A DNA stretch of 64,000 nucleotides from Alphaproteobacteria bacterium (GTDB taxonomy: Bacteria; Pseudomonadota; Alphaproteobacteria; UBA8366; Aestuariispiraceae). The DNA is taken from the NCBI GenBank assembly GCA_024743195.1, contig JANSXE010000016.1:1-64000 (forward strand), given 5' to 3'. A program made the position numbers and the translations under genes. Below are positions 17,184 through 25,594 of this stretch, piece by piece (the stretch's first letter is position 1; each line of letters opens with the position of its first letter). The notes below the pieces were generated by a model that saw nothing but the letters and a program-made list of their open reading frames with translations, did not search any database and was not told where the DNA came from.

Positions 17184-18762
17184 GCCGGCCGACCCGCCGG
17201 CCGAAGGACGGGGAGGCCCGGCGGAGCCCGCGCTGCGCTTGGTGCTGGGCGACCAGCTTAGCCCTTCTCTGTCCGCGCTTCGGGACTTGGACCCGGACCG
17301 GGACGTGGTGCTGATGGCGGAACTCGCCTCGGAGACCGACTACGTCCCGCACCATCCCAAGAAGATCGCATTTCTGTTCGCCGCCATGCGGCATTTCGCG
17401 GACGAACTGCGCGCCGAGGGCGTGCCGGTGCGCTACGTGCGCTTCGACGACCCCGACAATGCGGGCGCCTTCGAGGGGGAGATCGCGCGCGCGCTGTCCG
17501 CCTGCGGGCTGGGCCGCGTGGTCTGCACAGCCTGCGGCGAGCATCGCTTGGACCGGGCCATGCGCGATTGGAGCCGGCGTCTCGGCGTCCCGGTCGAGAT
17601 CCGCGAGGATGATCGCTTCCTGTGCGGGCGGGCGGAGTTCGCCGATTGGGCCGAGGGGCGCAAGAGCCCGCGGATGGAGCACTTCTACCGCGTGATGCGG
17701 CGCAAGACGGGCCTGTTGATGACCGCAGAGGGCGAGCCGGAAGGCGGCCGCTGGAACTTGGACGCGGACAACCGAAAGCCGCCCGACGCCAAGACCGGCG
17801 GCGGCCTCTTCCGGCCGCCGCAACCGCCGCGCTATGCGCCGGACGCGACGACGCAGGCCGTGCTCGCGCTCGTGCAGGAGCGCTTCGGCGACCGCTTCGG
17901 AGATCTCGCCCCGTTCGAGTACGCGGTGACGCGCGCCGACGCCGAGGCGGCGCTCGACGCCTTCGTCGCGGACCGCCTGCCGCTATTCGGCGACTACCAG
18001 GACGCGATGACGGGGGAGGAGGACTTCCTCTATCACTCCGTCCTGTCGCTTTATCTGAACGCCGGTCTGCTCGATCCGATGGCGGTGTGCCGCGCGGCGG
18101 AGCGGGCCTATCTGGAGGGGCGGGCGCCGCTCAACGCCGTCGAGGGCTTCATCCGGCAGATTATCGGCTGGCGCGAGTACGTCCGCGGGATCTACTGGCT
18201 GAAAGGCCCGGCCTACGGCGAAAGCAACCATTTCGGTGCGACGCGCGATCTGCCCGGCTTCTATTGGACGGGCGAGACGGAGATGGCCTGCCTCCGGCAT
18301 GTCGTCGACGAGACGCGCCGACTCGCCTACGCGCACCATATCCAGCGGCTCATGGTCACCGGGACCTTCGCGCTGCTGGCCGGGATCGATCCGAAGCAGG
18401 TCTGCGCATGGTATCTGGCCGTATACGCCGACGCCTATGAATGGGTGGAGTTGCCCAACACCCACGGCATGGCGCTCTACGCGGACGGGGGCGTCATGGC
18501 CTCGAAACCCTACGCCGCAAGCGGCAAATACATCGACCGCATGTCGACCTACTGCAGGGACTGCGCCTACGATGTGAAGAAGCGGGAGGGGGCGGGCGCC
18601 TGCCCCTTCAATTACCTCTACTGGGATTTCCTGATGCGCAACGAGGCGGCGTTGCAGGGCAATCCGCGCATGGGCATGCCGCTGAAGACGCTGCAAAGGA
18701 TGACGCCTGAGACCCGCGCGGCGATCCGGCGCGACGCCGCGCAGTTCCTCGAAACCCTTTGA
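17170..18762 (+). CDS. FeS-type cryptochrome/photolyase-related protein (PhrB-like)
   Basis: The 530-aa protein belongs to the iron-sulfur bacterial photolyase group. Four cysteines, C374, C462, C465 and C478, have the same spacing (88, 3 and 13 residues) as the cluster ligands of Agrobacterium PhrB as I remember them. The N-terminal domain (LRLVLGDQLSPSL, HHPKKIAFLFAAMRHF) and the C-terminal FAD domain (PLNAVEGFIRQIIGWREYVR, PYAASGKYIDRMS) are intact. PhrB repairs (6-4) photoproducts with light; relatives such as CryB also act as light-dependent regulators. It overlaps the DUF6134 gene and is followed by an SDR gene after 18 bp. Repair versus signalling cannot be settled by eye. Confidence 0.88.
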   Translation: MSCAEPADPPAEGRGGPAEPALRLVLGDQLSPSLSALRDLDPDRDVVLMAELASETDYVPHHPKKIAFLFAAMRHFADELRAEGVPVRYVRFDDPDNAGAFEGEIARALSACGLGRVVCTACGEHRLDRAMRDWSRRLGVPVEIREDDRFLCGRAEFADWAEGRKSPRMEHFYRVMRRKTGLLMTAEGEPEGGRWNLDADNRKPPDAKTGGGLFRPPQPPRYAPDATTQAVLALVQERFGDRFGDLAPFEYAVTRADAEAALDAFVADRLPLFGDYQDAMTGEEDFLYHSVLSLYLNAGLLDPMAVCRAAERAYLEGRAPLNAVEGFIRQIIGWREYVRGIYWLKGPAYGESNHFGATRDLPGFYWTGETEMACLRHVVDETRRLAYAHHIQRLMVTGTFALLAGIDPKQVCAWYLAVYADAYEWVELPNTHGMALYADGGVMASKPYAASGKYIDRMSTYCRDCAYDVKKREGAGACPFNYLYWDFLMRNEAALQGNPRMGMPLKTLQRMTPETRAAIRRDAAQFLETL

Positions 18763-18780
18763 TAGAGACGGGAGACGCCG

Positions 18781-19548
18781 ATGAGCAAGACCCGCCCCGA
18801 AAGCCCGATCTGGGTCACCGGCGCGAGCCAGGGCATCGGCGAGGCGCTGGCGCTCTACGCCGCGCGCGCCGGCGCGGAGGTGGCGATCAGCGCCCGCTCC
18901 GAGGAGAAGTTGGAGGCGGTGGCGGCGAAGGACCCCTCCGGGCGCATCCACGCCTTTCCCTGCGACGTGACGGACGCCGAGGCGGTGGCGCGGACCGTGG
19001 CGGCGATCGAGGACAAGCTGGGCCCGATCGGAACCGCCGTCCTCAACGCCGGCACCCATAAGGAGACGCCGGTGGACGACTTCCACGCCGCGGATGTGGA
19101 GGCGATCTTCCGCCTGAACGTCTTCGGGACGGCGCAGGTGTTGGAGGAGTTGATGCCGAAGATGGTCGCGCGCAAGAGCGGCCATCTGGCGCTCGTCTCC
19201 TCGGTGGCGGGCTATCGCGGGCTGCCGCGCGCCGCGGCCTATTGCGCCAGCAAGGCGGCGGTGATCGCGCTCGCGGAATCGCTGAAGATCGAACTCGACG
19301 GGCGCGGCGTTAAGATGCAGGTGGTCTGCCCCGGCTTCGTGCGCACGCCCCTGACCGACCGCAACGAATTCCCGATGCCTTATCTGATGGAGCCGGAGGA
19401 TGCGGCCCGCCGCATCTGGGAGGGCCTCAAGAGCGACCGGTTCGAGATCGCCTTCCCGACCCGCTTCGTGATGCAGTTGAAGACGATGAAGGCGCTGCCG
19501 CCCGGTCTGTACTTCCCCATGATCCGCAAGGCCACGGGAATCGAATGA
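18781..19548 (+). CDS. Short-chain dehydrogenase/reductase (SDR)
   Basis: The 255-aa enzyme is a classical SDR: cofactor motif TGASQGIG near residues 14-21, the NAG motif (VLNAGTH), and the catalytic residues Ser140/141, Tyr154 and Lys158 (YCASK). It should oxidise or reduce an alcohol or ketone with NAD(P)H. In other alphaproteobacteria SDRs of this sort sit in the photolyase/Cfa stress cluster, but the substrate is unknown. Its stop overlaps the start of the NTF2-like gene as ATGA. Confidence 0.88.
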   Translation: MSKTRPESPIWVTGASQGIGEALALYAARAGAEVAISARSEEKLEAVAAKDPSGRIHAFPCDVTDAEAVARTVAAIEDKLGPIGTAVLNAGTHKETPVDDFHAADVEAIFRLNVFGTAQVLEELMPKMVARKSGHLALVSSVAGYRGLPRAAAYCASKAAVIALAESLKIELDGRGVKMQVVCPGFVRTPLTDRNEFPMPYLMEPEDAARRIWEGLKSDRFEIAFPTRFVMQLKTMKALPPGLYFPMIRKATGIE

Positions 19549-20000
19549 GCGCGCCCTCGCCGGACGAAATCCTTGCGGCGACGCGCCGCTGGGCCGACGC
19601 GTTTTCCAGCCTTGAGGCGGACGCTCTGGACCGGCTGCTGGCGCTGGCCGACCCCGCGCTGCGCTTTCGGGACCCGTTCAACGACGTGACCGGTCATGAA
19701 CCGCTGCGGCGCATCTTCGCCCACATGTACGAGACCTGCATCGACCCGCGCTTCGAGGTGACGGACGTCGCGGCGAGCGCGCAGGCCGGCTACATCCGGT
19801 GGGTCTTCCGCTTTCGCCCCAAGGCGATGCGCCGCGGCCCCGAATGGCGCATTGACGGCATGTCGGAGATAAAGGTCGGCGCCGACGGATTGATCGTCGC
19901 CCACATCGACCATTGGGATTCCGGCGCGCAGCTCCTCGCCAAGCTGCCGGTTGTCGGCTGGCCCGTGCGCGCCGTCCTGCGCCGGCTTCGGGTCGCCTGA
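19545..20000 (+). CDS. NTF2-like / SnoaL-like family protein
   Basis: This 151-aa soluble protein has the cone-fold pattern of the NTF2 superfamily: an N-terminal helical part (RRWADAFSSLEADALDRLLALA), LRFRDPFNDVTGHEPLRRIF, and strands ending in a conserved GLIVAHIDHWD. Members are enzymes or ligand binders with a hydrophobic pocket. It overlaps the SDR stop by 4 nt and ends 16 bp before the convergent lipoprotein gene. Its place in the stress cluster suggests it binds or converts a lipid-derived or isoprenoid compound, which is inference. Confidence 0.78.
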   Translation: MSAPSPDEILAATRRWADAFSSLEADALDRLLALADPALRFRDPFNDVTGHEPLRRIFAHMYETCIDPRFEVTDVAASAQAGYIRWVFRFRPKAMRRGPEWRIDGMSEIKVGADGLIVAHIDHWDSGAQLLAKLPVVGWPVRAVLRRLRVA

Positions 20001-20016
20001 AAGACGAAGCGGGCGG

Positions 20017-20610
20017 CTACTCGGCCGCGGCGCGCTGCTCCAGCGCCGCGTGCGCGTCGTTGGCCGCTTGCTCGGCCGTGCCCAGCTTCTGGAACATGAT
20101 CAGCGCGCGGCCGATTTCGAAGCCCCACTTGCTGACCGCCGCCTTGTTGATGACGACGCCGCCCGGCTGCAGGAACATCCAGTCGTCGAAGGCGACCCGC
20201 CACGTGGACTCGCCGACCGGAAGGTCGAACGTGTAACGCCAATTGAAGGCGTTGCCGGCGATCTCGCCCGTGGCGACGCCGACGACCCCTTCGGCGCTCC
20301 CTTCATAGGTCGCCTCACCGGTCTTCTTCAGCGTCCAGACCCGGCGTTCGGTCTCGCCGTCGGAATAGTCGAAATCCTCGACCAAGGTCAGCGTCTGCGA
20401 TTGAGCGTCCCAACTGCCCTCGATGTCGACGGTGAACTGCCGGCGGATCGTTCCGAAACGATCCTCGAACACGCCCCACGCCTTCGAGCGTCCCTGGAAA
20501 TACTCTTCCAGGACCAGCTTCGGCTCCGCGCCTTTGAAATCTTCGATCTTCATGCCGCTGCAACCCGTCAGTAGAAGCATCGCCGTTATCACTACGGCCA
20601 GTGTCCGCAT
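20017..20610 (-). CDS. DUF3833 family lipoprotein
   Basis: The 197-aa product starts at ATG 20610 behind GAGGG. It has a signal peptide with lipobox LLTGC (Cys at residue 17), then the DUF3833 pattern LEEYFQGRSKAWGVFEDRFG, a central GETERRVWTLKK, and YTFDLPVGESTWRVAFDDWMF. DUF3833 proteins are envelope lipoproteins of unknown mechanism that recur next to cfa, DUF1365 and photolyase genes. It is the last gene of the six-gene operon that begins with the photolyase at 27090. Confidence 0.82.
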   Translation of the reverse strand: MRTLAVVITAMLLLTGCSGMKIEDFKGAEPKLVLEEYFQGRSKAWGVFEDRFGTIRRQFTVDIEGSWDAQSQTLTLVEDFDYSDGETERRVWTLKKTGEATYEGSAEGVVGVATGEIAGNAFNWRYTFDLPVGESTWRVAFDDWMFLQPGGVVINKAAVSKWGFEIGRALIMFQKLGTAEQAANDAHAALEQRAAAE

Positions 20611-20648
20611 CGCACCCTCGTTCCGACTTCGCGGTTCTGTCCGGCGTC

Positions 20649-22049
20649 TCAGACGCCGCCGGCCGCTTGTTGCGCATTCTGCGCCTCGATCCGCTCGCGC
20701 AGCGCCGCTTGGCGCGCCGCATCCAGCGGGTGGCTCCAAACCAGCGCGATCGCGCCGAGCTTGAAGACGATCGGGGCGAACCCGTACATCCAGGCCAAGG
20801 CCGTCGTGTCGCCCGCCTCGGCCGCGCTCACCGCCCCTTGCGTCATGGCCTGGGCGTCGAACCCCAAGGCCTCCAGCCCCGGGAAAGCGATCCCGACCGC
20901 GAGCGCGAGCGACAGCTTCGTCGCCATGCCCCACAGGGCGAAGTAGAGCCCCGTGCGCGCCGCCCCGCCGATCTCAGCGGTGTCGACGTCGACGACGTCG
21001 GCCTGCATCGACGGCGGCAGGGCCAGATCGGCCCCCAGCGCCAGCCCGGTCGCCACGCACACCGCGGCGAAGAGCCAGACGTCCCCGGGTCCCAGGAAGG
21101 GGGCGGCCGAGAACCAAAGGCAGGTCCAGACCATCGCCCCGCACCAGACCCGGTGCTTTCCGAACCGTCGCGCCAACCGCAACCAGAGCGGCAGACCGAC
21201 GATCGCTGTGGAGAAATACGTGAGAAGCAGCAATCCGGATTGCTCCGGCGCCTGCAAATGATGATCAGCGTAGAGGAGGAACAGCGTCGCCGGCAGTCCG
21301 TTCGCCACCCCATTCAGGAGCCAGGCCCCGATCAGACGCCGGAACGGCCGGTTCAGGGACAGCACCTTGAGCCCTTGACGCCAATCCGTATGCGTCCGGT
21401 TTTCCGGCGGCGGATCGGGGACGAGGCGGAACAGCGCCAGCGCCGTGAGCGGCAGCGCGACGACCACCAGCAGCCCGACATAGCGCAGCCCGTCGGCGCG
21501 CTGCGCGTCGCCCGACCAGGCGGCGAGGCCGGCCGCGACCAGGGTGCCCGCCACCACGAAGCCTTCGCGCGCGGCGGCGATCCGGCTGCGTTCGTCGTAG
21601 TCGCGGCTGAGCTCCGCCCCCCAGGCGCTGTAGGGCAGCATCACCATGGTCCAGCCTAGGTAGAGCAGGAAGGCGGCGAGCGCGAGATGGCCGAGCCCCG
21701 CCCCCTCGCCCGGCGCGAACAGGAGCCAGGCCCCAAGCGCCGTCACCGGCGCGCCGGCCGCGATCCAAGGCCGCCGGCGCCCGAAGCGCCCGCCGGTCCG
21801 GTCGGACAAGGCGCCGATCACCGGATCGCTGACCACGTCCCAAATGCGGGTTGCGAACAGCACGGCCCCGACGGCGGACAGGCCGAGGCCCAGTTCCACC
21901 GCATAGTAGCTGGGAATCAGCAGGTACACCGGCAGGGTGGCCGCGGCGAGCGGCAGACCCAGAAGCCCGTAGGCGACGAGGCCCGTCGTCGCGAGCGTGC
22001 GGTCGGCCGACGGGGCCGCGGCCCCTTGGGGCTGGGCGGGAGAGGTCAT
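20649..22049 (-). CDS. MFS transporter, GPH (MelB-like) type
   Basis: The 466-aa integral membrane protein has about twelve hydrophobic segments and the GPH-family loop (TRIWDVVSDPVIGALSDRTGGRFGRRRPWI) between helices 2 and 3. GPH members are cation symporters for glycosides or other small molecules; relatives in the photolyase/cfa cluster have no established substrate. It follows cfa after 27 bp and precedes the DUF3833 gene by 38 bp, so it is in the same operon. Confidence 0.85.
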   Translation of the reverse strand: MTSPAQPQGAAAPSADRTLATTGLVAYGLLGLPLAAATLPVYLLIPSYYAVELGLGLSAVGAVLFATRIWDVVSDPVIGALSDRTGGRFGRRRPWIAAGAPVTALGAWLLFAPGEGAGLGHLALAAFLLYLGWTMVMLPYSAWGAELSRDYDERSRIAAAREGFVVAGTLVAAGLAAWSGDAQRADGLRYVGLLVVVALPLTALALFRLVPDPPPENRTHTDWRQGLKVLSLNRPFRRLIGAWLLNGVANGLPATLFLLYADHHLQAPEQSGLLLLTYFSTAIVGLPLWLRLARRFGKHRVWCGAMVWTCLWFSAAPFLGPGDVWLFAAVCVATGLALGADLALPPSMQADVVDVDTAEIGGAARTGLYFALWGMATKLSLALAVGIAFPGLEALGFDAQAMTQGAVSAAEAGDTTALAWMYGFAPIVFKLGAIALVWSHPLDAARQAALRERIEAQNAQQAAGGV

Positions 22050-22076
22050 GAGCCTGCAGCGCTCCGGGCCGGCGCG

Positions 22077-23330
22077 TCAGCGCTTCGCCAGCTGGATGCG
22101 CTGCACGTCGATCGAGCCCGCGCGGAAGCCCGCCTCGCAATAGGCGAGGTAATACTCCCACATCCGCTTGAACCGCTCGTCATAGCCCATCGGCTTGAGC
22201 CGCCGCCACGCCTCCTGGAAGCGCTTGTTCCATTCGGCCAGCGTGCGCGCGTAGCAATAGCCGAAGCCTTCCATGCCCTCGACGCTTAGGCCCGCTTCCG
22301 CACTCTGCGCCTTGAAGACCGTGGGGCTCGGCAGCATGCCGCCGGGAAAGATGTAGCGCTGGATGAAGTCCGGGCGGCTCTTGTAATACTCGAAATGCCG
22401 GTCGGCGATGGTGATCACCTGCAAGGCCGCGCGCCCGCCCTCCTTCAGGCGCCGCCGCAGCGCGTCGAAATAGATCGGCCAGTACTCCTCGCCGACGGCC
22501 TCGAACATCTCGATCGAGGCGATGCGGTCGTACTGGCCGTCGGTGTCGCGATAGTCCTGCAGGCGGATCTCGACCCTCTCGTTCAGCCCCTCGCGCTGGA
22601 TGCGTTCGCGGGCGAAATCGTGCTGGGCCTGTGAAATGGTGATCCCGGTCACCTTGCAGCCGCGGGTCTTGGCCGCATGCTCCGCGAAGCCGCCCCACCC
22701 GCAGCCGATCTCCAGCACGTGATCCTCCGGGCGCGCGTCGAGCCGGTCGAGCAGCAGGTCGTACTTGCGGCTCTGCGCCGCCTCCAGCGTGGGGGCCCCG
22801 TCGTGGAAGGCGGCCGAGCTGTAGGTCATGGAGGGGTCGAGCCACTCCCGGTAGAAGGCGTTCCCGAGATCGTAATGGTAGGCGATGTTGCGCTGGCTGC
22901 CGCGCTTGCTGTTCTTGTTGAAGCCGTGCATCGCGCGGTGCAGCGTGCGGTATAGGGCGGAACCGCGCAGCACCTCGTCCAGCGCGTCGCTGTTCAGCGC
23001 GCCGACGGTCAGGAAGCTCGCCAGATCGTCGCTGTCGTAATCGCCGTCCATATAGCTCTCGCCGAGCCCCACATTGCCGCCCAGGATCATCCGGCGGGCC
23101 ATGCGCGGATTGTGGATGCGAATGGCGCCGACCGGACCCGGCTCCGGGCCGGTGTAGCGCCGGCGCGCGCCTTCCGGCGTCGTCACGTCGAAGCTGCCGA
23201 TATGAACCCGCTTGGCGAGTGCGAAGGCGAGCCGGCTGCCGATGGACAGCGGTCGGCGCGGCGGTTCGTCGATGGTCGGTTCGGCTGTCATCTTCGCGGT
23301 GGGGTCTTTGGTGTCCGTCTCGATGCTCAT
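22077..23330 (-). CDS. cfa: Cyclopropane-fatty-acyl-phospholipid synthase
   Basis: The 417-aa enzyme has the S-adenosylmethionine-binding motif VLEIGCGWGGFAEHAA, the acceptor region HYDLGNAFYREWLDPSMTYSSA, and a C-terminal block around IQRYIFPGGMLPS. It methylenates double bonds of membrane phospholipids in the cytoplasmic membrane, which lowers damage from singlet oxygen and other stress. Its length is slightly above usual because of a polar 25-residue lead. The ribosome site before ATG 23330 is weak. It follows the DUF1365 gene after 63 bp in the photoprotection operon. Confidence 0.92.
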   Translation of the reverse strand: MSIETDTKDPTAKMTAEPTIDEPPRRPLSIGSRLAFALAKRVHIGSFDVTTPEGARRRYTGPEPGPVGAIRIHNPRMARRMILGGNVGLGESYMDGDYDSDDLASFLTVGALNSDALDEVLRGSALYRTLHRAMHGFNKNSKRGSQRNIAYHYDLGNAFYREWLDPSMTYSSAAFHDGAPTLEAAQSRKYDLLLDRLDARPEDHVLEIGCGWGGFAEHAAKTRGCKVTGITISQAQHDFARERIQREGLNERVEIRLQDYRDTDGQYDRIASIEMFEAVGEEYWPIYFDALRRRLKEGGRAALQVITIADRHFEYYKSRPDFIQRYIFPGGMLPSPTVFKAQSAEAGLSVEGMEGFGYCYARTLAEWNKRFQEAWRRLKPMGYDERFKRMWEYYLAYCEAGFRAGSIDVQRIQLAKR

Positions 23331-23393
23331 GGGCGGCGGTCCATCAGTTAACAGTACATTGTCGGGGCGCGCTATAGGCGTGCGGCGCAGCTC

Positions 23394-24209
23394 CTAACCC
23401 GTAACTTCCCGCTGCGGCGGCTCCGGCTTCGGGACGTATTTGGCGCCCTTCAGCCAGAGTTTGAGCGCCTCCCAGTGAATGGCTGCGGTCACTTTCAACG
23501 TCATCAGCGGGTGGCGCAGGATCGCCGCCGCCAGCGCGCGATCGGTGAGCGCCCGGCGTTCGCCGCGGTGCGCCGCGACAAGCATCGGCCGGCCCTCCGG
23601 ATCGCTCTGGCGAATCAGCACGGCGAGACGCGCGTCCGGCGGCTTCATCTTGAAGCGATAGCGACCGCCCATGCGGTTGAAGGGCGAGACGTGAAACACC
23701 TTGTCCGTCGCGTGCTCGATCTCGGCCGAATCCGGATCGCACTCCAGCAGATAGCCGTGCTGCTCCCCGAAGGTGTTGGACACCTCGTAGAGGATCGCCC
23801 TCAGCCGACCGTCCGGCAGATAGCAATAGTAGACGCTCAGCGGATTGAAGACATAGCCCCACAGCCTGGGAAAGCAGAGCAGCCGGATCGGCCCGCCGGC
23901 GATGTCGACGCCGCGCGCCGCCAGCGCCGCCTCGACCCAGGGCCGCAAGGGGCTTCCGTCCCGAGGGCCGTGGTCGCTGTCCCGGAAGGACAGCACGGCG
24001 CGGCGATTGTAGCCGAACAGTTTCAGGCGACGGTCGAGCTCGGACAGCCGGTCGATGTCGAGCAGCAGGGAAAAGACGCGATACTCAAGCCGGTGGGTCA
24101 TCGGCTGCAGGCGCTTGTGCACCACGCGGCCGAGATAGAGCGCGCCGTCCTCCGCCGGGGGTGACGCAGGGGGGGGAGCCGGGGGGGAGCGCGCCGGATC
24201 GGTCGTCAC
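23394..24209 (-). CDS. DUF1365 family protein
   Basis: The 271-aa protein starts with GTG, and the GTGA overlaps the stop of the flavoprotein gene. It shows the DUF1365 features: LYLGRVVHKRLQPMTHRLEYR near the start, LCFPRLWGYVFNPLSVYYCY, VSNTFGEQHGYLL, and DKVFHVSPFNRMGG. Members nearly always lie between an FAD-dependent oxidoreductase and cfa, and are thought to help in a lipid modification such as furan fatty acid or cyclopropane formation. The reaction is not settled. A Pro-rich linker (PPAPPPASPPAED) near the N-terminus is specific to this copy. Confidence 0.88.
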   Translation of the reverse strand: MTTDPARSPPAPPPASPPAEDGALYLGRVVHKRLQPMTHRLEYRVFSLLLDIDRLSELDRRLKLFGYNRRAVLSFRDSDHGPRDGSPLRPWVEAALAARGVDIAGGPIRLLCFPRLWGYVFNPLSVYYCYLPDGRLRAILYEVSNTFGEQHGYLLECDPDSAEIEHATDKVFHVSPFNRMGGRYRFKMKPPDARLAVLIRQSDPEGRPMLVAAHRGERRALTDRALAAAILRHPLMTLKVTAAIHWEALKLWLKGAKYVPKPEPPQREVTG

Positions 24210-25594
24210 GCGGCCGTCTCCAGATCGTCGCGCCGGGCGTCGCGGCCGCCGCCGTCATCGCCGCCGCCGTCATCGCCGCCGCCGAGCACGGCCTGCATCG
24301 CATGCACCGGCTGAACCGCCCAGGGCGCCTCCGCGCCGAGGCGCCGCGCGACGGCGACCGCCGACCCGAGTCCGTCCTCATGAAAGCCGTAGCCGCAATG
24401 GGCGCCGCAATACCAGAGCCGGTCCCGGCCCTGGATCTCGGGCAGGCGGCGCTGGGCGGCGACCGCGTCGGCGTCGAAGACCGGGTGGTCGTAGCTCATC
24501 TCCGCGATCACGCAGTCGGGCCGGATTTCCTTGAACGGATTGAGCGTGACGAACAGGTCCTGCGCGTCGAGCGACTGCAGGCTGTTCATCCAGTAGCTCA
24601 CGGCGACCTGCCGCTCCCGCTTCAGATTGCAGCCGGCCATGTAGTTCCAACTGGACCAGACGGCGCGACGCTTCGGCATTTGGGCTGCGTCGGTATGCAG
24701 GATGGCGTGGTTTTCCTGATAGCGGAAGGCGGAGAGGATCGCCTGTTCGCGCGGGCTCGGATCGCTGATCATCGCCAACGCCTCATCGCCGTGGCAGGCG
24801 AGCACCGCTTCGTCGAAGCGCTCGACCCGACCGTCGGCCAACTGCAGTTCGACGCCGTCGTCGGCCCGCGTGACGCGCACCACCTTGGCGTTCGCCTCCA
24901 CACGGGGCAGGTCGGCCGCCATCCGCTTGACGTACTCGCGGCTGCCGCCCTTCACGGTCCACCATTGCGGCCGGTCGGCGACCTGGAGCAGGCCGTGATT
25001 GTCGAAGAAGCGGATGAAGCTGTCAGCCGGGAAATGCGTCATGGTGGAGACCGGACAGGACCAGATCGCCGCCGCCATCGGCAGCAGATGGTCGTCCATG
25101 AAGGCCTGGCTGTAGCCGAACTCCTGCAGGAAGCCGCCCAGGCTCATATGCGCGCACGCCCCGCCGGCGAGCGCCGCCGGCGCCTGCTTGTTGAACCGCA
25201 GGATGTCGCGGACCATCCGATGGAATCGCGGCCGCAGCAGGTTGCTCTTTTGCGCGAACAGGCTGCGAAGCGTCCCGCCGCCATACTCCATCCGGCCCTC
25301 GTCCAGGGTGACGGCGAAGGACATGTCGGTCCTGATCCGCTCCACCTCCAGGTGATCGAACAGGCCGATTAGGTTCGGATAGGTGCGTTCGTTGTAGACG
25401 ATGAAGCCGGTGTCCACGGCGATCTCCCCGCCGCGCCCGTCCGGCGCATCGACCGTGTTCGAATGTCCGCCGATATAGGCGTTGCGCTCGAACAGGGCGA
25501 CCTCGTGTCGGCGGTTCAGCAGCCAGGCGGCGCCCAGCCCCCCGATCCCGCCGCCGACGACGGCGATCTTCCTGGCGCGTACGCGATCCGACAT
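24206..25594 (-). CDS. NAD(P)-binding FAD-dependent oxidoreductase (amine oxidase-like)
   Basis: The 462-aa flavoprotein starts at MSDRVRARK; the frame is open far upstream but that part is antisense-like and overlaps the photolyase gene in another frame. The FAD motif VVGGGIGGLGAAW is at residues 12-24, followed by GGHSNTV and VDTGFIVYNE. It ends with an unusual Gly/Asp-rich tail (GGGDDGGGDDGGGRDARRDD) made by a short DNA repeat. The family is linked with DUF1365 and cfa in singlet-oxygen regulons and is proposed to oxidise membrane fatty acids. Its start overlaps the photolyase stop (ATGA) and its stop overlaps the DUF1365 start. Confidence 0.86.
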   Translation of the reverse strand: MSDRVRARKIAVVGGGIGGLGAAWLLNRRHEVALFERNAYIGGHSNTVDAPDGRGGEIAVDTGFIVYNERTYPNLIGLFDHLEVERIRTDMSFAVTLDEGRMEYGGGTLRSLFAQKSNLLRPRFHRMVRDILRFNKQAPAALAGGACAHMSLGGFLQEFGYSQAFMDDHLLPMAAAIWSCPVSTMTHFPADSFIRFFDNHGLLQVADRPQWWTVKGGSREYVKRMAADLPRVEANAKVVRVTRADDGVELQLADGRVERFDEAVLACHGDEALAMISDPSPREQAILSAFRYQENHAILHTDAAQMPKRRAVWSSWNYMAGCNLKRERQVAVSYWMNSLQSLDAQDLFVTLNPFKEIRPDCVIAEMSYDHPVFDADAVAAQRRLPEIQGRDRLWYCGAHCGYGFHEDGLGSAVAVARRLGAEAPWAVQPVHAMQAVLGGGDDGGGDDGGGRDARRDDLETAA